Part shown: in pieces, positions 44,280 to 53,010 of the stretch
Layout of the letters: each line of letters opens with the position of its first letter
Numbering within the stretch: the stretch's first letter is position 1
Notes under the pieces: generated by a model
Seen by the model: the letters and a program-made list of their open reading frames with translations, nothing else
The model's database searches: none
What the model was told of the DNA's origin: nothing
Assembly (NCBI GenBank): GCA_903821745.1
Contig: CAIJMI010000005.1
Coordinates: forward strand, 62,001 to 126,000
Direction: 5' to 3'
Origin: Candidatus Gottesmanbacteria bacterium
Lineage (GTDB): Bacteria > Patescibacteria > Microgenomatia > UBA10105 > UBA927
Length of the DNA stretch: 64,000 nt
Translations under genes and position numbers: made by a program

Positions 44280-45371
44280 ATGGCGAAAAAAATACCTGTA
44301 CCGATATGGACTATTTTGGTCATTGTCTGTATTGCGTCTCTTGGAATTATTCGATATATTTCACCAAAATACCACTATATAGACACTATTTCTCAAGCTG
44401 AACAAGCAGTGGAAAATATGTCTCCAGCACAAATCATCGGACAACTGTTCATCTGGGGCATACCTGACACCGTGCTTTCCTCGGCTTCCGCTAATTTGAT
44501 AAGAACAACTCAACCCGCAGGTGTTATTCTAACCGGAAATTTTACAAATGAGGAATTACATCGAATGACATGGGATATTAAGCAAATTCAGTCCAGCGTA
44601 CCAATGTTTATCGCAATAGATGAAGAGGGCGGAGTAGTACGACATATCAAAAATGATGAATTGCCGGGTGGACAAAAATTAGGCCAGTTAAATAAAGAAG
44701 ATTTTTGCATGACTTTCACATCACGGAGTGCACTCTTACAAAAAAATGATATCAATACCAATTTTAATATCATCGGCGATGTTGGTTGGAACATACAAAG
44801 TTACATGTGGCAACGAACATACGCCAATACACCAATTGCTGTCGCAGATTATGTTGAACAGGCTATCGCTTGTTCAAACTCCATAGTAACTGTTATTAAA
44901 CATTTTCCTGGCCATGCAGATACAGCAGTGAATTCACATTTTAAAATCCCAATTGTCGACAAAAATGAATTGACTTGGCGACAGGAAGACGGTCTTCCAT
45001 TTTTTCGTTCTATAGAAAATAACGTCGGCATGATTATGGTAGGTCACATTGAATACCCAAAAATTGCAAGTGGACCAGCCTCACTTTCCAAAAAATTTCA
45101 CCAAATAATTTCTGATTCCCAATTTCAGGGACTCACAATAACGGATGATTTGGGTATGCTTGAACAAAGTGGCTACTCACCAAACCTGTATATAAAACAG
45201 GCGTTGAACGCAGGGAATAACCTGTTGCTTATAACAACATCAAGTATTCCACCCGAAACTGTGTATTTAAATCTACTTAGCGAAGCAACACAATCATCGA
45301 TGCTGATGGAAACTATTCAAAAAAATGTACAAAAAACACTTGAATTTAAAAGAGAAAACCTACATCCCTAA
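44280..45371 (+). CDS. Membrane-anchored GH3 glycoside hydrolase (beta-N-acetylhexosaminidase-like)
   Basis: 363 residues. N-terminal membrane span at about 8-26, then a NagZ-type TIM barrel: FIAIDEEGGVVRHIKN (about 103-118), VIKHFPGHADTAVNSHFKIP (the loop with the acid/base Asp-His region), MVGHIEYP, and the nucleophile Asp in ITDDLGM. The family removes N-acetylglucosamine from muropeptides or chitin fragments. The anchor places it outside the membrane, unlike cytosolic Escherichia coli NagZ. Starts 1 nt after the folE stop. Confidence 0.88.
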   Translation: MAKKIPVPIWTILVIVCIASLGIIRYISPKYHYIDTISQAEQAVENMSPAQIIGQLFIWGIPDTVLSSASANLIRTTQPAGVILTGNFTNEELHRMTWDIKQIQSSVPMFIAIDEEGGVVRHIKNDELPGGQKLGQLNKEDFCMTFTSRSALLQKNDINTNFNIIGDVGWNIQSYMWQRTYANTPIAVADYVEQAIACSNSIVTVIKHFPGHADTAVNSHFKIPIVDKNELTWRQEDGLPFFRSIENNVGMIMVGHIEYPKIASGPASLSKKFHQIISDSQFQGLTITDDLGMLEQSGYSPNLYIKQALNAGNNLLLITTSSIPPETVYLNLLSEATQSSMLMETIQKNVQKTLEFKRENLHP

Positions 45372-45424
45372 TTGCTTTTTAGCTAAGTACTTCATATGAT
45401 AGAAAAGGATCATTTATACTGCCT

Positions 45425-46561
45425 ATGAACCAAAACGATAAGAAAAAAACCGTGAAATACGAAGGATCTGCGGATGCTTCAAAACTTCCACCCAAGTCGG
45501 AAGAAAAAACAATTGAAAAACCCCCTGAAAAACAGGAAAAAATTGAGCTGTCAATTGATAAGGAAGCTATTAAAAAATTTAAATTAATAGCCGTTGCGTA
45601 TTCCCACGTTGAAAGAGAATGGTTTCCTAATGAGGAATCCTACCTTGCAGAGGTGGAAGTTGAGCAGCGAGCTGCTGACGTCATAAAAGAAATTGAAAAA
45701 CTGGGACTTAGAGCAAAAGGATATCCTGGTGATCAGTATTTTTTAACAAATCTGCTTGTTGATCGACCTGATCTTGTACTAAATCTCGTTGACACACTAA
45801 AAGGAAAGGATGCGCTACAAACATCAATACCTGCGGCTCTTGAGCTGGCAAACATTCCGTATACCGGAGCCGAGATGCAAGGACTCGTCATTGGAAATGA
45901 CCGGCATTTGATTAAACAACTCTTAACGGCATACCAAATCCCAACGCCGTCATTTCAATATATTCGGTACGCGGGAACAGCAATCCAGGAATCTATTGGG
46001 TTGCCGCTCATTGTAAAACTGAACGAAAGTGGAGGCAGTGTTGGCATTAACAATGACGCGGTGAAAGAGACGATTGAAAAAGCACAAAAACGAGTAGACG
46101 AATTGATTGGTATATATAAAGTCGGCGTCATTGTCGAGCGATTTATTGACGGACCGGAACTTACGGTTGTTGTATTTGATGACCGAACAAAAAAACACGT
46201 ATTTATGGGCGAAAAAGTTTTCCGTATCAAACCTGACGGAAAACATTATTTTACAAGTATTGAAAGTTACGATGATAGCAAGGCCTACCGGTATAAAAAA
46301 GTGAATGATGAACTTGCAGCGAAAGTTGCCAAGCTTGCTATTCGAGCATTTAACGGCCTTCGATATAAAGATTACGCAAAGTTTGATATACGCGTTGATG
46401 AAGCAACAAGCACGCCGTATTTTACAGATTGTAATCCAAACACTGCATTTGGACCGGACAAAGGGTTACCACTAACTGAAGTCTTAAAACTTGGGGGTGT
46501 AACATTTCAGGATATGCTTGCAAGTCTACTTTCCAAATACGCAAAAACTATTTTTCAATAA
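45425..46561 (+). CDS. D-alanine-D-alanine ligase-like ATP-grasp protein
   Basis: 378 residues. A charged, probably disordered extension of about 45 residues precedes a Ddl-like fold: YTGAEMQGLVIGNDRHLIKQLL (central hinge), LPLIVKLNESGGSVGI (ATP-lysine and glycine loop), VERFIDGPELTVVVFD, and metal-binding DCNPNTAFGPDKGLPLTE. In canonical Ddl the last motif is N-x-N-P-G-x-T; here it is C-N-P-N-T-A. It may ligate D-Ala or another amino-acid-type substrate. TATACT at 45415-45420, 4 nt before the ATG, suggests a leaderless start. Confidence 0.82.
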   Translation: MNQNDKKKTVKYEGSADASKLPPKSEEKTIEKPPEKQEKIELSIDKEAIKKFKLIAVAYSHVEREWFPNEESYLAEVEVEQRAADVIKEIEKLGLRAKGYPGDQYFLTNLLVDRPDLVLNLVDTLKGKDALQTSIPAALELANIPYTGAEMQGLVIGNDRHLIKQLLTAYQIPTPSFQYIRYAGTAIQESIGLPLIVKLNESGGSVGINNDAVKETIEKAQKRVDELIGIYKVGVIVERFIDGPELTVVVFDDRTKKHVFMGEKVFRIKPDGKHYFTSIESYDDSKAYRYKKVNDELAAKVAKLAIRAFNGLRYKDYAKFDIRVDEATSTPYFTDCNPNTAFGPDKGLPLTEVLKLGGVTFQDMLASLLSKYAKTIFQ

Positions 46562-46568
46562 TTACAAG

Positions 46569-46650
46569 TGCCTCCGAGAGGATTTGAACCTCTAAGGGTT
46601 GCCCCATATGCTCCTGAAGCATACGCGTCTACCAATTGCGCCACGGAGGC
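46569..46650 (-). tRNA. tRNA-Leu (anticodon CAG)
   Basis: 82-nt class II tRNA. Acceptor GCCTCCG/CGGAGGC, anticodon loop TTCAGGA, variable arm around GGGGCAACCC, T loop TTCAAAT, discriminator A, no encoded CCA. Confidence 0.95.
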
Positions 46651-46711
46651 TCCGCGACTACCAAAAATTATAACACACAAACATTTTATCCCTATAGTAC
46701 AATACAGATGT

Positions 46712-47611
46712 ATGAAGAACGAATGGAAAAAACTCCCTGAAGCATTCTTAGATCGATTGGAACAAATCGTACCGAAAGATGCAGTAAAAAGGATACTGCA
46801 TGCGTATACGGTGCAACGAAAAACGACCATTCGGGTTAATACCTTAAAAACAACAACCGAAGAACTCTTAACTATATTTAAAGAGCACCATATTATTTAT
46901 AAACCATCTGACATCTCGCCAATTGCATTTATTATTCAAAATGAAAAGCGGGATCTTCTTGATCTTGATGCGTATACTAAAGGTCTGTTCTATATTCAAA
47001 GCCTCTCAAGTCAACTCCCAGCACTTGCTCTTGATCCAAAGCCAAACGAGAAAATTCTTGATATCGCAGCAGCGCCAGGGAGCAAAACTACACAAATTGC
47101 AGCCATCATGAATAATACCGGTGAAATTGTTGCAAACGACAACAGTAGAATCAGAGGATATAAATTAGAAGCAAATCTTAAAACTCAAGGCGTAACAAAT
47201 ACTAAAATAGGTATATCGGCAGGACAAACACTCTGGCAAATATATCCGGAATATTTTGACCGCGCACTTGTTGATGCTCCTTGCAGTATGGAAGGAACTT
47301 TTACTACAACAAACCCAAAAACGTATGAGCATTGGTCTGTCAAAGAGAACAAAGAATTAGTACAGAGACAAAAATGGTTACTCCGATCAGCAATCAGTGC
47401 AACAAAACCAGGAGGGATTATTGTCTACTCAACGTGCACACTTGAACCATCAGAAAATGAACAGGTTATTGAATGGATATTGAAAAAAGAGAAAGGGCAT
47501 ATTGAACTAGCAAAACCAATGTCTCATATCTATCCGTCTGAAACCATGGAAGGATTTTTTGTTGCAACCCTTAAAAAAACTTCGTCAACCATCCCTTCGG
47601 TACTGCTCTAG
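46712..47611 (+). CDS. RsmB/NOP-family RNA cytosine-C5 methyltransferase
   Basis: 299 residues from the ATG at 46712; the longer open frame is the complement of tRNA-Leu and is rejected. Landmarks: TTIRVNTLKTT (N-terminal RNA-binding part), GLFYIQSLSSQLPALAL, the SAM motif ILDIAAAPGSKTTQIA (about 112-127), VDAPCSMEG (about 187-195), and the catalytic Cys in YSTCTLEPSENEQV (about 232-245). Methylates cytosine in rRNA or tRNA; the exact target is not decidable. TACAAT ends 8 nt before the start. Confidence 0.92.
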   Translation: MKNEWKKLPEAFLDRLEQIVPKDAVKRILHAYTVQRKTTIRVNTLKTTTEELLTIFKEHHIIYKPSDISPIAFIIQNEKRDLLDLDAYTKGLFYIQSLSSQLPALALDPKPNEKILDIAAAPGSKTTQIAAIMNNTGEIVANDNSRIRGYKLEANLKTQGVTNTKIGISAGQTLWQIYPEYFDRALVDAPCSMEGTFTTTNPKTYEHWSVKENKELVQRQKWLLRSAISATKPGGIIVYSTCTLEPSENEQVIEWILKKEKGHIELAKPMSHIYPSETMEGFFVATLKKTSSTIPSVLL

Positions 47612-47649
47612 TAAACAAAAGTCGTTTACAGTAAAATAAGGAGGTAATA

Positions 47650-47735
47650 GCCGCGGTGGTGAAACTGGTATACACGCAGGACTTAAAATTCTGTGGGTGT
47701 TAAAACCCGTGTGGGTTCGATTCCCGCCCGCGGCA
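47650..47735 (+). tRNA. tRNA-Leu (anticodon TAA)
   Basis: 86-nt class II tRNA. Acceptor GCCGCGG/CCGCGGC, anticodon loop CTTAAAA, variable arm GGGTGTTAAAACCC, T loop TTCGATT, discriminator A, no encoded CCA. Confidence 0.95.
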
Positions 47736-47764
47736 CAAAAAAATAATCAGCACAGTGTACTGCC

Positions 47765-48784
47765 ATGATAAAAACATTTCCTTATCTTGAAGTAACCGGC
47801 AACAATCATGATCTGGGTCTTGCCATTGGAGAAATGTTTCGAGGAAAAATTCAGGAAGTCATATCAGACCGGAAACATTATATTCGTAAATATCAGGAAC
47901 GATTATCCCAAACGGAAAGTTTTGTAAAAGAAACCAAAAAAGCGTTTCCTAATCTTATCCGCGAAATTGAAGGAATGGCCGAAGGGGCCGACGTTCCGTT
48001 CCTCGATTTATTTTTTCACAATACCCCCGAAGTATACGACAGGACAAGCGAATGGGACCGGGAACAGGCACAACTAGAAGACCACTGCACCATTGCTGTC
48101 AGCTTCACAGAACGAGGTCCACTCATCGGACATAATGAAGACTGGGACATTGAAAGTTTGGATGAGCTCTATGTTCTGAAAGCTACAGTCAACGGAACAA
48201 CCTATCTCGGCCTCAATTATGCAACCTTTATGGTTGGTTGTTCAGCAACACTAACCAGTAACGGTCTCGTACAATGTATTAATGAACTACATCAGGAAAC
48301 ACATATCGGTGTTGGGAAATATTTTATATCACGGGCAGTTCTTGATTGCAAAACGCTTGAGGAAGCAGCGGCCTGCATCCAACACACTCATCGGTCATCA
48401 GGGTATAATCACGTCCTTGTACAAGATAAAGAGATAATGGATATTGAAACCGCTGGGATGGATATTGATATTGAAAAACAAACATCCAGACCGTACGCGC
48501 ATACCAATCATTTTATATCCGATCGAATGAAAGTATTTGAAAAAGACGAAGCGACACATCACAAAAATTCGTATGATCGTTTGACGCGGGCCAATGAGCT
48601 CGTTCGAAACGATATGACTGTTGCGGATATGATGGCACTGTTATCTGATACAAAAAATTCGATGTATCCTATTTGTCGGGAAGACGCAACAATCGGAGCC
48701 GTTATTTTGGAACCGTTACAAAAAAGAATTCATATTTGTTACGGGCCTCCTAATAGAGGCACTTTTGTTCCATATACGCTATAA
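47765..48784 (+). CDS. C45-family autoproteolytic acyltransferase/hydrolase
   Basis: 339 residues, AAT-like Ntn hydrolase family (PF03417). The expected nucleophile is Cys108 in LEDHCTIAVSF, exposed by self-cleavage before it. IGHNEDWD (about 121-128) is the conserved oxyanion region that follows, and ATFMVGCSATLTSNGLV the next strand pair. The family cleaves amide bonds in small acyl-amino compounds. No signal peptide. The substrate is unknown and flanking tRNA genes give no clue. Confidence 0.85.
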   Translation: MIKTFPYLEVTGNNHDLGLAIGEMFRGKIQEVISDRKHYIRKYQERLSQTESFVKETKKAFPNLIREIEGMAEGADVPFLDLFFHNTPEVYDRTSEWDREQAQLEDHCTIAVSFTERGPLIGHNEDWDIESLDELYVLKATVNGTTYLGLNYATFMVGCSATLTSNGLVQCINELHQETHIGVGKYFISRAVLDCKTLEEAAACIQHTHRSSGYNHVLVQDKEIMDIETAGMDIDIEKQTSRPYAHTNHFISDRMKVFEKDEATHHKNSYDRLTRANELVRNDMTVADMMALLSDTKNSMYPICREDATIGAVILEPLQKRIHICYGPPNRGTFVPYTL

Positions 48785-48793
48785 TAACGAAAT

Positions 48794-48867
48794 CGGGATG
48801 TGGCGCAATTGGCTAGCGCGCATCGTTTGGGACGATGAGGTTGAGAGTTCAAGTCTCTCCATCCCGA
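48794..48867 (+). tRNA. tRNA-Pro (anticodon TGG)
   Basis: 74 nt. Acceptor CGGGATG/CATCCCG, anticodon loop TTTGGGA, T loop TTCAAGT, discriminator A, no encoded CCA. Confidence 0.95.
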
Positions 48868-48880
48868 CTGCATAAATTGT

Positions 48881-49930
48881 ATGTTTTCTTCTTACCTACA
48901 ACAAAAAAAAGAGCTCATTCTCCAAGCTCTTTCAGCCTATATAGCAAGCCAAAAAAATCAAGATGTCGGAATCAATGAGTGGAAACTTGACGCGCTTGAT
49001 CGCATTGAGGCGTTCATGCAAAACGGAAAAATGATCCGTGGGACACTCGTTTATCTCGGAGCTACAATTGCCGAAGCGAAAGATACAGAGGATCTTGCCA
49101 ATCTTGCCCTTGCTATGGAATTTTTCCAAACAGGACTGTTAATGCACGACGACATAATAGACAATGCCACCGCACGAAGAGGTAAACCTACGCTTCATAC
49201 GACATACACGGAGCTCATGAATAAAAAACAATCCAGATACCCCAAAAATACTGGAACATCCTTGGCCATTTTAACAGGGGATATCGCTTTCTTTCTTGGC
49301 ATGCAACTTTTAACAAAGCTACAAAATCAATCATTGGCAACATTTTGTACAAAAGAATTACAAACTGTCAGTTATGCCCAAATGCTTGATGTGGCATTAG
49401 GAGCCAGCAACAGACCGGCAAAATCAATAAACGACATATTGAAAATGTACCAGAATAAAACAGGCAGATATTCAATATTACTTCCTCTAACAATCGGAGC
49501 AATGATGGGAAAAGCAAACGCTCAAACACTCAAACACATAGCTAAAAGTAGCGAAGCATTAGGAATTGCTTTTCAGCTTGTTGACGACTCGCTTGATATA
49601 TTCGGAAACGAGCAAATAACAGGAAAAACGATAGGCACAGACATACAGGAAGGGAAACAAACACCCTATATCCATTTTCTACGCGCTCTGGGAGACGAAA
49701 CGATTACCCAACACATTCAAGAATTGTTTAATAAAGGCACTATTACCCCTGAAGATATGGTGTGGGTAAAACAAAAAATTAAAAAAACTGGGATAGATAA
49801 AAAAATTGTTGCGATGATTTCTGAATACAAAACACAAGCAATTGAAGCAATCACACGCATTCCAATGAAAAACGAAACACAAAAACTTACGCTGTCATTT
49901 GTCGAGTACCTTACAAACCGTATACAATAA
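48881..49930 (+). CDS. Polyprenyl (isoprenoid) diphosphate synthase
   Basis: All-trans chain-elongating prenyl transferase. 349 residues: first Asp-rich motif at 90-94 (HDDIID, followed by ARRGKPTLH), RGTLVYLG (about 53-60), and the second Asp-rich motif in FQLVDDSLDIFG (about 230) with GKTIGTDIQEGKQTP. The two residues before the first motif are Met-His, with Leu-Leu ahead of them; chain length cannot be judged safely. No MEP or mevalonate gene is in the window. It starts 13 nt after tRNA-Pro. Confidence 0.92.
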   Translation: MFSSYLQQKKELILQALSAYIASQKNQDVGINEWKLDALDRIEAFMQNGKMIRGTLVYLGATIAEAKDTEDLANLALAMEFFQTGLLMHDDIIDNATARRGKPTLHTTYTELMNKKQSRYPKNTGTSLAILTGDIAFFLGMQLLTKLQNQSLATFCTKELQTVSYAQMLDVALGASNRPAKSINDILKMYQNKTGRYSILLPLTIGAMMGKANAQTLKHIAKSSEALGIAFQLVDDSLDIFGNEQITGKTIGTDIQEGKQTPYIHFLRALGDETITQHIQELFNKGTITPEDMVWVKQKIKKTGIDKKIVAMISEYKTQAIEAITRIPMKNETQKLTLSFVEYLTNRIQ

Positions 49931-49934
49931 AGAT

Positions 49935-50375
49935 ATGAATCCAAAAATTATCATTCTGGTTGGTCTGTTTCTTCTCAGTATCTTTTCTTTTTGGTTTTAT
50001 ACCCGCCATCCATTAAGTGGTACGGTAACAATTAAAAATACGATCTTTATCGTTGACGTAGCCGTCACAAATATCGAAAAAGAAAAAGGGTTGGGGTATC
50101 GCAAAAATCTTGAACCAAAACATGGAATGCTGTTTGTCTACGATCATCAAGAAATCTTTCCTTTTTGGATGAAAGGAATGAATTTTCCCCTTGATTTTAT
50201 CTGGCTTCAAGGTAACATTATTGTCGATATCACAAAAAATGTACAACCACCAAATGGACTGGATATGCATGTTGTTAAACCGACCGTGAAAGTCGACAAA
50301 ATACTAGAACTGAACGCGGGCGAAGTAGATGCCTATAACATTAAAATAGGGGATACAGTTTTATATAATAAATAG
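49935..50375 (+). CDS. DUF192-family exported protein
   Basis: 146 residues from the ATG at 49935 (an earlier ATG at 49899 lies inside the previous gene). One membrane span or signal at about 5-22, then the small DUF192 beta-barrel: EKEKGLGYRKNL, GMLFVYDHQEIFPFWMKGMNFPLDFIWL and the terminal VDKILELNAGEVDAYNIKIGDTV. Function of the family is unknown; members are usually exported. Confidence 0.88.
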   Translation: MNPKIIILVGLFLLSIFSFWFYTRHPLSGTVTIKNTIFIVDVAVTNIEKEKGLGYRKNLEPKHGMLFVYDHQEIFPFWMKGMNFPLDFIWLQGNIIVDITKNVQPPNGLDMHVVKPTVKVDKILELNAGEVDAYNIKIGDTVLYNK

Positions 50376-50380
50376 ATGTG

Positions 50381-50410
50381 TTGAGCGTAACACAAAGTCT
50401 TTGGTATAAT
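50381..50410 (+). promoter_or_regulatory. tRNA-Gly(TCC) promoter
   Basis: TTGAGC at 50381-50386, 18-nt spacer, TATAAT at 50405-50410, 11 nt before the tRNA. Confidence 0.6.
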
Positions 50411-50421
50411 AGCAAAAGTTC

Positions 50422-50493
50422 GCGGCATTAGTTCACTGGTAGAACGCAACTTTTCCAAAGTTGATGTAAGGGGTCCGATTCCCCTATGCCGCT
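50422..50493 (+). tRNA. tRNA-Gly (anticodon TCC)
   Basis: 72 nt. Acceptor GCGGCAT/ATGCCGC, anticodon loop TTTCCAA, T loop TCCGATT, discriminator T followed by encoded CCA. Confidence 0.95.
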
Positions 50494-50541
50494 CCAAATC
50501 ACATCGCTCTCAATCCCCATTCGTAGTATAATTCCCATATA

Positions 50542-50613
50542 GCTCCCGTAGTTCAACGGATAGAACAAGCCCCTTCTAAGGGTTAAATGGAGGTTCGATT
50601 CCCCCCGGGAGCG
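50542..50613 (+). tRNA. tRNA-Arg (anticodon TCT)
   Basis: 72 nt. Acceptor GCTCCCG/CGGGAGC, anticodon loop CTTCTAA, T loop TTCGATT, discriminator G, no encoded CCA. TATAAT at 50527-50532 lies 9 nt upstream, so it may be transcribed separately from tRNA-Gly. Confidence 0.94.
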
Positions 50614-50623
50614 CTCTTTCTTT

Positions 50624-52336
50624 ATGATTCAACTTCTTATTACTATCTGTCTACTCATATTTCTTCAAACCAACGTTCAGGCTATTTATGATCCGCTATC
50701 CGTTGCAAATAATAAATACGGCATACACATAACCGATCAAAATGACATTTCGGCAACACACGATCTCGTGAACTCAACCAATGGAGATTGGGGATACGTC
50801 ACCGTTGTCATTACTGACAATGACTTAAATAGAAATAAATGGCAGGAAGTATTTAATACCATGCGTCGAAAACATCTTATTCCCTTAGTGCGTATCGCAA
50901 CACATGTTGAAGGAGATGCCTGGGTTATTCCCCAGGAAGTCAATATTGATAAATGGGTGGATTTTTTAAACAGCTTAAATTGGCCAATAGAAAATCGGTA
51001 CGTTATTTTATTTAACGAACCAAATCACGCAAACGAATGGGGAAATACATTAGACCCAGCAAGATACGGTGACCTTTTGATCAAATTTTCTCAGGCCTTA
51101 AAGAATGTTTCAAACGATTTCTTTATTCTTCCTGCTGGTCTTGATGCATCAGCCGCAAACGATGGAGCAACAATGGACGAAAAAACATATCTTACACAAC
51201 TTTTTTCAAACTACCCGGATCTTTTCAACTATATCGATGGTTGGACATCCCACGCATACCCTAATCCCGCATTTTCAGGTTCTCCCAATGCTCTTGGTAA
51301 GGGAACGCTTGCGACATTTGCGTGGGAACGCGAATTGATCCGCTCATTTGGTATCACAAAAAAGTTACCCATATTTATCACAGAAACGGGATGGGAACAC
51401 AGTGAGGGAAAATATTTGAACAACCGTTTATTATCATCTAACATTATCGCAAGTTACCTCCAGACAGCGGCCTCAGGCATTTGGACCGATAGGGATATTG
51501 TTGCAATCACTCCGTTTCTTCTAAATTATCAAGACAATCCTTTTGATCATTTTTCCTGGAGAAAATTAAATTCAGCCGACTACTATCCTGAATATTATTC
51601 CTACCAGTCCTTACCAAAAACAGCTGGTACACCAAAACAGCGTGAAGTATATCAATTCACCCCATCACTATTTCCAGACTCCCTTGTTGTACATTCAACA
51701 TATACACTGGAAACAACCTTACAAAACCTAGGCCAAAGCATTATTGAACCAAACAACGGGTATATCTTAACAATTCGTGATGAGACAAACCTCTTTGATG
51801 TCTTTACAGAACCGCTTCCAGTTCTCGAACCAAACGAAAAAGGCAGAGTCCGAGCCTTTATAAAAACACCAAAAGCAGAAGGAGACTACATAGTAACAAC
51901 AATGATTACCCATGGAAGCATTCGCGTTCCCATTGAAACGAAAACAATACACATCATCCCTCCACCTTCAGCTGATCTATCCGTACAACTGGGATGGAGA
52001 AAAAACAGTGATAATCAGATCGCAACCGTTCTTCTATATGACACAAAAGACACGCTCCTTCATAAATTTACGGACATTCGGATTCAAAACAATCACCTGA
52101 GTATTACCGGTTTTTATCAAGTGAAGCCTGGTGAAAAATACCGCGTTGTTGTCCTTGTTCCATACTATTTACCACGCCAAGCAATCATCACGATGCAAAC
52201 AGAAGCCAACGTTTGGTCGGTAAAGCGTCTCTATCCGTTTGACTTTAACCGTGACGGCAAGTTGACTGTTCAAGACATCATTGCATTACTTCTGATGTCA
52301 CCAAATATAGTCATACAATTATTTTTACATTCCTGA
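50624..52336 (+). CDS. Secreted clan GH-A-like glycoside hydrolase with dockerin-like C-terminus
   Basis: 570 residues. Signal peptide at about 1-20. A TIM-barrel-like catalytic part to about 330 carries candidate acid/base Glu132 (ILFNEPNHANEW) and nucleophile Glu254 (FITETGWEHS), the spacing of clan GH-A. Two beta-sandwich-like regions follow (about 340-520). The end at about 541-560 reads FDFNRDGKLTVQDIIALLL, a single EF-hand-like calcium loop as in dockerin repeats. Exported glycan-binding or -cleaving enzyme; the sugar is unknown. It starts 10 nt after tRNA-Arg without a clear ribosome-binding site. Confidence 0.8.
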   Translation: MIQLLITICLLIFLQTNVQAIYDPLSVANNKYGIHITDQNDISATHDLVNSTNGDWGYVTVVITDNDLNRNKWQEVFNTMRRKHLIPLVRIATHVEGDAWVIPQEVNIDKWVDFLNSLNWPIENRYVILFNEPNHANEWGNTLDPARYGDLLIKFSQALKNVSNDFFILPAGLDASAANDGATMDEKTYLTQLFSNYPDLFNYIDGWTSHAYPNPAFSGSPNALGKGTLATFAWERELIRSFGITKKLPIFITETGWEHSEGKYLNNRLLSSNIIASYLQTAASGIWTDRDIVAITPFLLNYQDNPFDHFSWRKLNSADYYPEYYSYQSLPKTAGTPKQREVYQFTPSLFPDSLVVHSTYTLETTLQNLGQSIIEPNNGYILTIRDETNLFDVFTEPLPVLEPNEKGRVRAFIKTPKAEGDYIVTTMITHGSIRVPIETKTIHIIPPPSADLSVQLGWRKNSDNQIATVLLYDTKDTLLHKFTDIRIQNNHLSITGFYQVKPGEKYRVVVLVPYYLPRQAIITMQTEANVWSVKRLYPFDFNRDGKLTVQDIIALLLMSPNIVIQLFLHS

Positions 52337-52340
52337 ATGC

Positions 52341-52369
52341 TTCACGAACAAGCAAAAGTACGATATACT
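52341..52369 (+). promoter_or_regulatory. tRNA-His/deaminase promoter
   Basis: TTCACG at 52341-52346, 17-nt spacer, TATACT at 52364-52369, 18 nt before the tRNA. Confidence 0.45.
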
Positions 52370-52387
52370 CAAAGGTGGAAAACCAAT

Positions 52388-52463
52388 GGTGACTGTAGCT
52401 CAGCCCGGTTAGAGCGCCTCCCTGTGGAGGAGGATGTCGAGGGTCCGAATCCCTTCAGTCACC
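52388..52463 (+). tRNA. tRNA-His (anticodon GTG)
   Basis: Includes the extra G at -1 (52388) facing C73. Acceptor GTGACTG/CAGTCAC, anticodon loop CTGTGGA, T loop TCCGAAT. CCA is encoded at 52464-52466, and its A is the first base of the next gene's ATG. Confidence 0.93.
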
Positions 52464-52465
52464 CC

Positions 52466-52939
52466 ATGAACGATAAAGACTTTTTGAAATTAGCAGTTGA
52501 ACAAGCAAAAAAATCCGTTGAAATGGGAGGATTTCCTGCTGGTGCAGTCATTGTCAAAAATGGACAAGTAATAGCAGAAGGAATCAGTCTTGGATACACG
52601 CTTCATGATCCCACAGAACATGCAGAAACGTCCGCGATCAAGAAAGCCTGCAAAACGATTGGCTCTTCCAATTTAGAAGGCGCCACTCTCTATGAATCCT
52701 TGGAATGTTGCACCATGTGTTTTTCGGTGAGCAATTGGGCAGGAATTTCAAGAATCGTCTATGCCTGTAGAAAAACACCGGATATGGTGAACAAACAATA
52801 CTATGAAGGCATGACCAAAAACGAAGATATAAACGCTACGAACAACAATAAAATAGACCTTGTATTCATTCCTGAATTTGAACAAGAATGTTTAGATATG
52901 GTAAAAGACTGGGAACAAAAACAAACAAAAGCCTCCTAA
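52466..52939 (+). CDS. Nucleoside/base deaminase (cytidine-deaminase-like fold)
   Basis: 157 residues from the ATG at 52466; an upstream-extended frame from 52337 only translates the tRNA and is rejected. Zinc motif His-Ala-Glu in PTEHAETSAIKKA (about 51-63) and the cysteines in SLECCTMCFSVSNWAGI (about 80-96; usual P-C-x-x-C has Cys for Pro). The C-terminus resembles guanine deaminase or CMP/tRNA-adenosine deaminase relatives. The substrate is uncertain. The start codon is fused to the CCA end of tRNA-His, so tRNA 3' processing would remove the A of the start codon from the downstream product. Confidence 0.85.
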   Translation: MNDKDFLKLAVEQAKKSVEMGGFPAGAVIVKNGQVIAEGISLGYTLHDPTEHAETSAIKKACKTIGSSNLEGATLYESLECCTMCFSVSNWAGISRIVYACRKTPDMVNKQYYEGMTKNEDINATNNNKIDLVFIPEFEQECLDMVKDWEQKQTKAS

Positions 52940-53010
52940 ACGCTAGCGGTTTTACCAAATAATGATATCGGAGATTCTCTTGTGTATAATAGAGACAAGT
53001 TTTAATTTTT

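Noticed and set aside
46568..46711. Protein-like extension (MPPRGFEPLRVA...) in front of the rRNA methyltransferase
   Set aside because: It is the complement of tRNA-Leu(CAG) read as protein. The conserved domain starts at the ATG at 46712.
52337..52465. N-terminal extension of the deaminase from the ATG at 52337
   Set aside because: It translates the tRNA-His gene; no deaminase homology lies in it.
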